Below, piece after piece: positions 48,890 through 59,099 of a stretch of 64,000 nucleotides of DNA. The position numbers were made by a program, and so were the translations under genes. Origin of the DNA: Phialophora verrucosa (taxonomy: Eukaryota; Ascomycota; Eurotiomycetes; Chaetothyriales; Herpotrichiellaceae). Position 1 is the first letter of the stretch; every line of letters starts with the position of its first letter. The stretch lies in contig MSED01000011.1 of assembly GCA_002099365.1 (NCBI GenBank), forward strand, positions 563,001 to 627,000, given 5' to 3'. The notes beneath the pieces were generated by a model. That model ran no database searches. It was not told where the DNA came from and worked only from the letters and a program-made list of their open reading frames with translations.

Positions 48890-51800
48890 GTGGGAGACAT
48901 ACTTTCCATCATACAGTACCTTACCTCCTATTACGTGTCACAGGCAAGTGAATTGTCGCCAGGGTGAACCTGTTCTATGGTCACGTTAAGAGTCAAACCC
49001 TATTTTTGAGTGATTGACAGTTCATTCTGCCCTTCTCCCCTTCTCCTCTCAAAGCCTCGTTGTAGCAAGAACAAGTGTAACCCGTGCTGGGGGGTTGCGG
49101 ACCTACTTCAAAACCCGCACAGCCACAAACACAGAAGATTCGGGAGACGATAGCTGTCACAACGGGTCGAAACAGTTGCCGACGATTGTTGTCGACGGTA
49201 TGCCATACCCTGTGCGAGCTCTTGCCCGATTGTCTCATCTGGACCGGGTCGTCGAGCACCGATTCAAGCTGATAAAATCTGCGCCAGGGTTCTGCTGTCC
49301 CTGCGCCTGTCCATTTCGGTCAACTCCTTCGCCCACCGCGTCGTCGAAGACCTCGCCAGATCGAGCTGCTTCCCGCACAAACAAGGTCGCGCAAGTGAAG
49401 GCGGCGGATCCAAAGTGGCAGCCCTTCACGGGTCCCGGCGGTGGACTCCAGAGTTTGAACATTGTAACCAGGTCCCGCGTCAGGAAGTTTATACCGCCAC
49501 AGAGATTGCTCCATCTTAAGAGCTGGATCGGGGATCCCAAATGAAGCAGTGCTTCCCCAAATCTCGGCAATGTTCAGGCAGTCGGAACACTCATGGATTT
49601 GAAACAAGCATCGTACGGTGGCTGATTTCTCAGGGGCTGCTGATGCCAGCTGCGCTGATTCGCCTTCTGGAGCGATAGGTACTATCCTGCTTGATAGATG
49701 CGCGTCAGCCGACACAAAGAGATGGCATATGTCCTTGAGGATCCCTCAAGCAACGAGGGCCGGGCACATCCTCCCTGGCGTGCCTGGGATGGGTGCGTCC
49801 CGCTTAGCAGTTCTTGCACTCGTCATGTCAATGGTGAGATGGGATTTGTGGTCGGCTGGAACAACTGGTGGGAGATCAACCGCGAGGCAGATTGCCCATT
49901 CGCGCCACGGCCTCCGGCATTGCCACCGTGCTGCAGACCAAGCACACGGCCGCGCAGGGTAGGACGAACAACGGGTTCAAGTCCCTCACTTGCGAATGCG
50001 AAGCAGCCTAATGCCAAAGACCAGTCGAGGACGGTCAGTTGGAGCTCGTTGATTCCGTACAGCCTGTGCGTGCTCGTCATCGAGATTGAGCCAGAGAACA
50101 TCATCAAGCCGGAGCAGGAGGCTTGTCTCGTACTCCTCGCCATACGAAAACTGCTACGCCGGACAGATCCCGAGTCCACCTATACTGCCGATTGACCCTG
50201 CGGATCTCTCCATCCCATTGGAAAAGCCTGAGTTAATTAAACTGGGAGGAAGGTATGGAGAGCTTTCTAGTTCCCGGGGGCTGCTCAGGAATAGGAGGAT
50301 CCTTGGAGACCGGCGATTGAGCCGCTCTTTTCGCTGTTTGACACCTTCATCCTTCCTTCCCTGGTGTTCCTGTGGGTTTTGACGACGCACTCTTAGCCTT
50401 CCCGGGTTTGCTAGGAGGGCAAGGATGGACGTTCGTAACCCCTTGCTTTCTAGCATGTTGTGCCGAAGCTACCATACTTCGGTCACTTCAGCAGCAAGTC
50501 CTGGGTATCGCGGAGAGATGGCTATTGGCAGGATGCCTGCTTCTCGTCAATCTCTTGCAAAAGGTTTCTTGCAGCAGCAGCAGCCTCAAGTTCCGTCTGC
50601 TTCCTGGCTTGTTCTTCGGCTTGTTGCTAGCTTGGCTAGACGGGGCGACTTTCTGTTCCTCAGCTGTTTGGGTGGTGGGAGTGGATGGCTTGGATACCTG
50701 ACGCACATTGATAAATTCTGGAAGCTAGGAAGGGAAGAGCCGTGCTTCCTCGTAGGCTCAGCTGGACGACCTTCACCCCCTCCGTCGGATTTCGGGCAAG
50801 CCTAGGCCAGCTAAAGGAGGGCAGGCGGCACAAGTGGTACAAGCATGGGCGAAGAGGGAGACCAGCGACGGTCAAGCTTGGGTCGCCCAATGTCCTCATG
50901 TAGGCAGCTTCAAGACCTCCAGATCGGAAAGTAGACGCCGACGATGGTATTCTTTGGGAAAACAGTATCCCTCAACACCGGACCGTGCATACAATAAGGA
51001 AGCTTGTCGCTCTTTCTACGATTCCTTCTTGTACCACGGCCTTCGAAGACTGGGATTCATTTTCACCGCGCTCAAGAAGATCACTGTCGGGCTCTGGGCT
51101 GCTGCTGCTGCTATGACAGGGGCAGCTGCGGCTGGGTACTACATCTAAAAGCGTTCTCCTTGCGGTTCGGCCCCCTCTCTGATACCCACAGGCACTCCTT
51201 TGAGCAGTGAAGGCATGTAACGGAAAGTTATTGGGAAAATGAGCAACAAGCCTCGTGTGCTTCACCAGTGGGAAGCGCTCGTCCACCAACACCAGCACTC
51301 ATTATAGAAGCGCTGGCCCGAGGTTCTGATCAAACTGCAATTTCGATAGACGCTTCTAACCCTACTCAGACGCTTCTGCTCTCAGATGCTGAGGTCCTTC
51401 CTTGAGTCGGCGGGAGCAACGTCGCAACAGTGAGGACCCTCTTTCACCTGACAGTTCCTTTTGAGCAAGCCCTACAGGTGATTGCGAAGCTACAGAGCGG
51501 ATGGGCGACGCAGGCATTGCTTGAAGGATATAGGGCAGGGGGGGCAGGATCTTGTACCAGTGTGCCTGTCACGGCTCCGTGGGCAGCCCACCACAGAGCG
51601 ATTGCCGACCATGATATCATGGTGTCGCTGCCTGCGGTTCGTTTCGTCGCGGAAGGGTTGGATCAATGCGGGCTTGACGTCGTTGGCGTCTCCCAAGTTC
51701 GACTCTCAGATCTCAACTGGAGACCAATTCGTCCCTGGCATCGATGGTGGCGAGCTGCAGAGGTCGTCACCTTCCTCTTTCCATTGATCGACATGGATCT

Positions 51801-52600
51801 GGTACCTCCTCAGAGCAGAGGTCTCGACGAGTGAATTTTGAACATGTCTTTGCCTTCTTTCTCCAATCGCTTCCTCGAGCTGGAAGATCTTCTCATCGCG
51901 GGATAACCTGTCAGAACACCCTCGTTGGTACTTGTACCAATGCTTGATCCACAACCCAAATCTTCCTTCAACAATCCATTATGAGTTCCGGTGGATCGAC
52001 TGCAACACGAACCACCACTCCCAACGCAAGGCCCGTCTCACGACTGGGGCGTGGAGCCTCGTCCCACGCGTTCCAACCACTCTCAACTCGAGTATTAATG
52101 AGAACCGGCTCCCTGTGCAACAACACCCGCTAGTCACGAGCGATGCATATGTACCAGTGGATTGGCGCACGATGTGGATTGGTACTTCGGAGGAAGATAA
52201 TATTGGGTCGCTGCACCGGGTGATGATGCGGTTGGACGTCGCATCGAGGCAAAGAGTTTTCTCGTATACTCTGTTGTTGAGTAGGTTGGTCACTGCACAA
52301 AGTCGATGCCACAGGAGTTGAACGCGCCGAGAACTCTCCGTCGCAACAAACTCAACCCTGCACTTCGGCCGCGGTGCGAGATCGGCATCCCTTCGCATGT
52401 GCATTCGAAAGCCGCTCTAGGTTGGCTCCTTTGCACACATCTGCGCAAAATCTTAATGACATTGTCTGGCCTAGTGGCCCTGATACCGCGTGAGCATGAT
52501 TGTGGACGAGTGTATCAAAGCTCGTGCAAATCGCACACCTTCGTCGGTACTTGCAAGCGTGGATAGATCCTACTGGATGATCGGGCGCTTGGGGAGACGC
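48890..52600. other. Unassigned 3.7-kb region
   Basis: Frames of 100-180 codons overlap on both strands (for example 49,014-49,544 plus; 49,320-49,715 minus; 49,698-50,195 plus) without known motifs. A minus-strand coiled-coil-like remnant (QQAEEQARKQTELEAAAAA, about 50,620-50,560) coincides with a CAG/CTG triplet run. A plus-strand frame ends at 51,148 in LWAAAAAMTGAAAAGYYI, a possible membrane tail. Nothing here can be named. Confidence 0.3.
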
Positions 52601-54330
52601 TTCAACCGGCTGTATGTGTGGAAGGGCGAGGCGTTTGTCGAAGGCTGAGGGGGACCGGTGCACGAACCCAATCACGGACGTGGACTAGGTTATCACCCTC
52701 GAACCTGCCCTTCTCATCGTCTTCAAGAACTCGACCATAGACATGTACAAAGCCCCGATCTCCCTTAGAAGGCCCGCAAGCTGGATGGACCTGTTGCCCT
52801 GGAGGTTCAAGTACGCGGGTCCCACCCGCTCTGGATCTCCAGCCTCGTGGACGAGCTTGCAATCAAAGACGAGGTTGCACCCGTCGTGAAGCTCATCCTC
52901 CTGAAGCAGTCCAATGACACCATGATCGACTCAGTGCCACGCTGAGGTGGAAGAGTCTCGAGTCTCTCCCGTGCACGGCGAATTATCTCGAGAATCCGCA
53001 CAGATCCGTGGACGCCAGGCTAAGAGAAGGGTTACAAGATCATTTGGTACACTGCACACAATGGCAAGTCGATACTGTCCTAGAGCCGGAGGGTGGCCGG
53101 ACGGATCAAAGAAGAAAAGAAGAACATCTACGGACTCTGCAAGCAGACTGAGGCAGTCCGCAAGGACTTCCCCCAGGTGGACTACCTCGCCAAGGGCCAA
53201 CGCAATTTCGAGACGACCCGTGCAATGCAGGCTCACGTCGCGCGCGATCAGTTGCCCGACCCTGCTTCATGTACCACCTCCAGACCAACCACCCGGCCCA
53301 CCTCCACTTTGTCTCGTCCTGCACGACGCACGATACCTCGATTGTAGCAGAGCTAGACAGAAGTCCTCGCTCGCGATCGTGGTGTTGATGCTGTTGCCAT
53401 GTACGTCATAGTGGCGGTGACTGGCTCGATCGTCCACATGATGGCGCAGCAATTGGCGGCCGTCCACCTGCCCAGGACCAGGATCCTCCTCACGGTGTGG
53501 TCCACGTTCGAACCGTACCCCAGGTTCTGCCACAATGATCTCGCTCGTGAATATGCCGTTACTCGGCACACCCCTCTGCATGAACGAGAGGGAGAGGTCC
53601 TCCTTGGCTGTCCACGGCCTGTATACCTGGTCGAGCATCACCTTGTCCTTGAACACGATCTTGAACTCCCTCTCTCACCTGCCTCGCTCCTGCCGGCTAA
53701 CACTGAACGAGGTCGGCATCACGCTTCCGCGCGTGTCCGTGGGGTTGCCGTCGGACACCCAAGCCTTCTCCATAGTGTCGACGTAGGTGGTGAGGCTCGC
53801 ATCGCGTCTGGGCCAATGACTCACATGTGTCACGCACCGGAGGACGAGCAACTCGCGATCGCGGGCGCAAACATGGACATGTACTCGAACAGGGGCCTCA
53901 TCGAGAAGCTGGAGGCGATCGTGCACACTATCAGCATCTGTGGTTAGACTATGCGTGAGCAGGCTCGATGTGGATACGTATCGCCGTCTTCGGAGAGATG
54001 ATGACGATATTAGCATACTTGTGCAGGCAGTGCAACCACCCCTCGAGCAGAACCAAGGACTCGGTCTCATGCGAGAGGGTGTCCGAGGGTCTCACCATGT
54101 TTGCCGAGCTACCTCGAGGATTAACAATCTCGGATATCGAGAGGCGGAACCGCGAGCTCGCCAGGAGACTGAGGCTGAGGTCTCGATCGCGTACGGCGTC
54201 ATTTCCTGGAGAACGTTGATGTTCGTCTTCTCGGTCCGCTCCGCGGGCTAGCCACGGAGCACTGCTCGGGAGGTAAAGGCACTTTGAAGGTTGCAACTCA
54301 ATATATTCTAGCCAGTGGTCGCCGTGACTG
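52601..54330. other. GC-richer block with overlapping open frames on both strands
   Basis: This part is noticeably richer in G+C than its neighbours, so long frames are expected by chance. Some stretches nevertheless look protein-like. On the plus strand there is KNIYGLCKQTEAVRKDFPQV with VDYLAKGQRNFETTR (about 53,125-53,235). On the minus strand there is KVMLDQVYRPWTAKEDLSLS (about 53,650-53,590) and TTYVDTMEKAWVSDGNPTDT (about 53,800-53,740). Neither strand gives one continuous gene and no family was recognised. Confidence 0.35.
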
Positions 54331-54698
54331 TGGCGGGTAACCGGCGAGCAGTGGTTGTGGTAGTGGAGGTGGTGATGGTGTCGTCGTGATAAACGGTGGC
54401 AGCCAAGACCGTCCGTCGCGGTAGCGACACATTGTGACTGGTCGCTGTATTGGGACGTGACGGAACGGGTAGATCTCCCGCTGTCTTGGTGTGCTTGTCC
54501 TTTGTAAGCCCCTTGATCTAATCCTAATTACGTTAGCCCAAAGTCCAACTTATGACGTAATCCTCAGTGTGCGCGGAAACAATGCTATTCGTAAATAAAT
54601 TTCATCCACCGCGCTTGTGTGCAGACTGTCTACCCACTGTCTTCAGCGAATCGTTCACCACCACAGCCGTCGGGGCAGGTGAGCAGCTTCACGGCACG

Positions 54699-56247
54699 AT
54701 GTCATCCACGGGAGAGTTGGGCGCTGCGCTTACTGCGCATCGCCCGGGCGATGAAGACGAGCTGCCAGCGCGCTACCCTAGTGATGACTCTGATCTCTAC
54801 CCCGTAAAACGTACCAAACTGCCTTCCGGTTGCTTTGTTTCTGACGCAGATGACTGGACATGGATCTTGACCACCGTCAATGGCCACAAGATTCGCATAC
54901 CAAAACATTCTGACCCTTGGACAACCCCTTCGTGCACACGGTTACCCTCGCCTCCTCCCTCTCCTCGTCTACTGCCGTACAAAATGGTGGACAAGTTTGG
55001 GGGGCCTGCTTATGACTACGATCTCGGCCTCTGGATGACCTCGTTATTGGTCGATGACGACGGCACCGTGAGGGTGCCCAGCACACATGAGATGCAGACC
55101 ATTCATTTAGGTCCGAACAGAGCCCAACGACAAGCTGTACGTACGAGCTACCCGCAGGAAAAACGCTCTGTTCGCTAACATATGTTAGAATCTGCACTCC
55201 GCAGGCAAATTGGGACTGGCCGCAGGCAAGATCTACATCATGGTGTTGCGGACAGCCCCGGTAGGCGGATTACCCCCGAGGTCACTAGTTACGATGACAG
55301 GGTTCTGGGTCGGCAAGGAGAGGTTTCTGACAGCGGCCCATTTTCTGGAGATCGTTCCTGACACCGACGCTAATGCGACGATGTCGAACTTGGGCTTGCG
55401 AAACACAAGTCGACCGTCAGCATGTGTGTCAAGCAGAATGGTCTCCCCAGAGGTCGAAGATCTAGATGGTGAGATTCAGACACTATAGGCTAGTCCTGTC
55501 TTGCTAACCTCTATTTCTCATAGGTCTAGGTACATTCCCGGTTCATCTAGTTGCCTTCGATCGGCCATCAGACATGGCGCTCTTTGCACTGATGCCGACT
55601 GGGTCGCGCCCGAAGCACTACGTGGAGCCAGGCCAGCTCAGCGCAGGGGTGGACAGGCCCTTATCTTTCGAGAAAGATCTTTTTGCAGTGTACTACCCGG
55701 GCGCATTGCAACTAATAGAGGACCTTCCCCTCTCCGAGGAGGAAATAAAGAAGGCAGTCAGCACCGGGATAAAAGACACCTGGCAAATGCTGGCCCTCAA
55801 GGCCAACATTGGTAAAAATAAACCATCAGATCCGGTAAGTCCAAGGTTTTGACTTTCTTGAATCAACGTTCTAACTCGATCTTAAGGGCCATGGTGCAAC
55901 ATTCCACCCTAACCTTCGCAGCATTGCTTTTGGAAAGCTGTGCTCCACGGAGAAATTTCCTCTAGATGGGGCCACGACCGGCACGCTTGCGGTGGGGAGA
56001 GAAATTAACATCCCTGGGTATCTGGGATGCTCGGGAGGAATGATATGCCAATTCTTTAAGAACACAACAGGGGCCCTTGACATCAGAGTCCTTGGGCTAT
56101 GTAAGAGCCCCCCCAAATCAGATCTATATGAACCAAGCTGACCAAATACAAGTTCATGGGATCTCCAAGAAGGACTGCTCCGAGCATAACATGGCCGCGA
56201 TGTTCACGGAACACGGCGTTCTGACACTGCAACGCATCGCCCCCTAG
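54699..56247 (+). CDS. Trypsin-like serine protease-domain protein, 5 exons
   Basis: The exons are 54,699-55,136, 55,189-55,468, 55,524-55,834, 55,887-56,100 and 56,153-56,247, separated by introns of 52, 55, 52 and 52 nt. All introns are GT..AG, with GCTAAC (introns 1 and 2), TCTAAC (3) and GCTGAC (4) branch points. The joined frame is open for 445 aa. Residues 1-146 are a polar N-terminal part with no signal peptide (WTWILTTVNGHKIRIPKH). The protease fold follows, with GFWVGKERFLTAAHF (His197), AFDRPSDMALFAL (Asp256) and GYLGCSGGMI (Ser392), so the full catalytic triad is present. Without a secretion signal it probably acts inside the cell. An in-frame ATG at 54,582 could add 39 residues, but the inner ATG has a good context (A at -3). 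It is the best-preserved gene in this relic-rich stretch. Substrate unknown. Confidence 0.85.
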
Positions 56248-56298
56248 CCACCGGGATTGCTGATTCGGCGATGCGCTGTCTCAACAAGAACTTCTTCC

Positions 56299-56320
56299 CA
56301 CACACACACACACACACACA
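56299..56320. repeat. (CA)n microsatellite
   Basis: Eleven CA units in a row. On the minus strand this tract cuts off the reading of the APH N-terminal relic, which cannot be followed beyond it. Confidence 0.9.
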
Positions 56321-56329
56321 AGAACAACT

Positions 56330-56661
56330 GCGATGTTCATTGAGGTCTCGAGGGACAGGAACTAGTGTACTGTGTTGAACAAACACCATCATCCGCCCTT
56401 CTGGTCCAGAAGCTTCCCGTACTCGACAATGATATCGGTGCCAACGGCGACCGCCTTCACAGCTTCATCCTTCAGAATTTGGTCTGAGCTTTCGATCTCG
56501 GCCTTCGTGGGTAATGGCGCGGGCAAGTCGATCGTTGGTGCATAGTAAGGGACAGAGACGGGGGTTGGTCGAATGCGATGCGGCCACCAGACTGGCTTCC
56601 TAAGATTTCCAGTTGAAAGAAGAGTGCAAGAAAGTGCGACAAGTCGAAACAAAACCATCAA
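56330..56661 (-). pseudogene. APH-type phosphotransferase, N-terminal part relic
   Basis: The minus-strand frame 56,661-56,389 contains YYAPTIDLPAPLPTKAEIES, DQILKDEAVKAVAVGTDIIV and EYGKLLDQKG. After a one-base shift MMVFVQHSTLVPVPRDLNEH follows. This is the usual start of fungal APH/choline-kinase-like proteins: an LPxPLPTxxEI lead, the VGxxxVVKYG strand, and the ENxxFV..T.IPVP helix-strand. The key Lys of the VKYG strand reads Glu here (VEYG). The catalytic half is missing; the frame runs into the CA microsatellite. A C-terminal half of the same family lies at 27.8 kb on the other strand. Confidence 0.6.
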
Positions 56662-56985
56662 TCATAACAGATGTCTTGAATGGAAAAGAGCGAATCTGTA
56701 GAGCGCGCCGCGGTCGAAACCGACGTCCACTCGCACCTCCTGTTCCGACGCCCTCGGTGCGATCAGCCGCAGGAAGACAGAATAGGATGGTTACACAGAG
56801 TGTAATCCTCACCCCCAACTACAAGAACAAAACGCTCATGCTCTTGCCTCTCGATTCACATGAAAATTGTATTTTTCTATGGCCGTTGCGCAAGTTGGAA
56901 CCTGTCTTCTCCACATAACTATCAACACGCGTGCACAGAAGCTCCAATGCTCCAACTATCTTCGGCCCACCCCTTTTCTCGCACG
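56662..56985. other. No gene seen
   Basis: Short spacer between two divergent kinase-type relics. It may contain the lost first exon or promoter of either. No motif was recognised. Confidence 0.35.
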
Positions 56986-56989
56986 CAAC

Positions 56990-57530
56990 ACAACGTCAGA
57001 ATTCATGGAGCCGCTCTTCGTACTTGCCATCAATCGAATCCGTCTTGTTACATCTCGACGGCACAGTAGTGATCGAGAAGTTCACTGGACAAGGCGCAAC
57101 AAGGGTTGTCATTGGGCAGGGACATTGCGCTCTCAAGGTGTCTTACATCTCAAGACAGGTCAAGATTGATGGAGTGCCAGGGGGATTGCGTTCATTAACA
57201 CCGGAGGGGTGACTACGACGACCCAGTCCCTCTCATCCAAACGATCGAAATTGAGAAGGCGATCTACAGAAGACCGGGTGACTATTGTGGTATCGTACGC
57301 TGCTACGATCTTGAGTCAAGCGATCCTTCGATCCGGATGGATCGAATGAGCTGTGATCTTCAGCAGTTTCTGAAGGGACAGAAACTAAGGTGCCAGATCC
57401 AGTCATCCTGGTTTATCAAATTGTCACTTACTATGGCATATATCCACGAATATCGGGTTGTTATCACGACGTGGATGGAGGTGTTGGTGTCTGAGAAGGG
57501 AGGCTGGTGGTACTGTAGCTATATGTAGTT
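56990..57530 (+). pseudogene. Protein kinase-like relic C, N-lobe only
   Basis: The plus strand reads GTVVIEKFTGQGATRVVIGQ and HCALKVSYIS (phosphate-binding strand and Lys region). After a frameshift near 57,215 come DDPVPLIQTIEIEKAIYRRP, DYCGIVRCYDLESSDPSIRM, and in a further frame MSCDLQQFLKGQKL and SLTMAYIHEYRVV (helices D and E). Sequence corresponding to the catalytic loop and C-lobe is absent after about 57,470. The layout matches a common fungal kinase-like family distinct from relics A and B. Frames 57,210-57,360 and 57,337-57,528 do not join cleanly, so it is a truncated pseudogene. Confidence 0.7.
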
Positions 57531-59099
57531 GTGCTCTTGTTGGAGTCTCGTCTTCGGGCAGTCGCAGCCTCTTCCCGCCATCCCCATGCTGCTCGTCGCT
57601 GTTCTACCACGCCGCGACATTCCAATCGCAGCCTCTTGTAGTCGCCACTCGTGGATATCTTGCCTTTACTCGCACGAAATTGCTAATTCTCTTGTTTGCT
57701 GCACTCAAGTCAGCTCGTGATAGTGTACAGGTTGAGTGAAGGTGTAGGGCGCAAGCCATCTCCTGACTGCCTCTTCCCCCTTCTATAGGCGGCGCGAAAT
57801 GCGTGATCGGACGGTCAATAGTGTGGACTCTCGCTTTTGCTGTCCTGCCGTTGCTGCTGGATTCTTACCTCAGATGCACAGGCAGATACCATAGCGTGTG
57901 TGCGAACCCATTGCCCTCGAGGGTTCTTTGCGTCTCTCAAATGAAGGGACCCACAACAAAACGTGTGTGTCTGCGCCCGCTCGAGGCTTCGAATCACGGC
58001 TTCTTGCCTCGGGGAACGCAAAGATTGCCTCCTCGCCGTCGCCGCCCCCCAGATTATCCCACTGCGATTAGCGGAAAGCCCACCGCTGGTCGAGTCGCCT
58101 CGACAGGGGTGCCTTCACTACTTTATATCTACTGTCACAGTCTGGGCCATTGGTAAGCCATGAGCAATCGGAATCGCTTCGCAACTCGCCATAGGGTGAC
58201 GACAATGTTCCACAGCTTCTAGGTGAGCCCGCCACGACTGAGTGCCTTTTGGTCAGGGCGAATGATAAGACCGGCCATGGGAACTGCTTATCGCTGGGAA
58301 AGTTCGTGTTGCCGGTCAATCACCGTCATCACGCGCCTGCGACAAGGTGGTCCGCCATGACGGTCGTGTTCTCACCCAAGTCCACGGCCCAGCGTAGTGC
58401 GTGCACCACCCCGAGATGTCTTGCATACCAGGAGACTCCGAAATTCTCGAAATTACCATCAACGCCGACATTTCTCTCTATGTAGCGAACCCACGGCTTC
58501 AATCGAAGCATACGAGGTCTGTCGCAGCCGAGGCAGAGTCTTCGAGAGGTAGACGCGGAAGATGCGAAGATGCGAACGTCCGCCTTACGCCTTGCGGTAC
58601 AAGAACGACTGGCACGACCATGTGCCTGAGGGCCTCGCGAATGGTCGTTGAACACATGGGGGGAGTTTAGGAAGTGTGAGGCGTCGCCATTGCGGCTGCA
58701 ACGAGTGGCTCCATGCCAGCCCCTCCTCGGTTGTCCCCTGTGCAATCCTGCGGACGCGATCGAGTGGCCGTCCGTCGGCGGGAGGGGGAGGAGAGGAGGA
58801 GAGGGAGGCGTTCACCATGTCCCAGCTCATTACAAGAGCGGGCGTCCGATATGATATTTCTCCTCGTTGTATCCGTTGCTCGATCGCCGTTCGATGACTT
58901 CCTCGTGCTCGTGCGCTCTCAACCGCCCAGGATTTCCAGTCTCCTTTGTGGCAGAACAACGGCTCCATGCTCGCTCCAAGGGACATCTCTCCTTCCTTTC
59001 CCTTGTCATCATCGGCGAGCTCGGTAATAGCACTTGCAACTTCACGATGATCACGGCCACGGCTGATCTCGCCAATGATGTCTGTTGAGAGACCCCTCC
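57531..59099. other. Unassigned region upstream of the zinc-cluster gene
   Basis: A 224-codon minus-strand open frame (59,259-58,585) and a further 138-codon one (58,745-58,329; VRYIERNVGVDGNFENFG) read smoothly in places but have no recognised domain and overlap the first exon of the zinc-cluster gene. The bases just before 59,100 presumably include its promoter; a purine-rich tract lies at 58,780-58,808. Confidence 0.3.
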
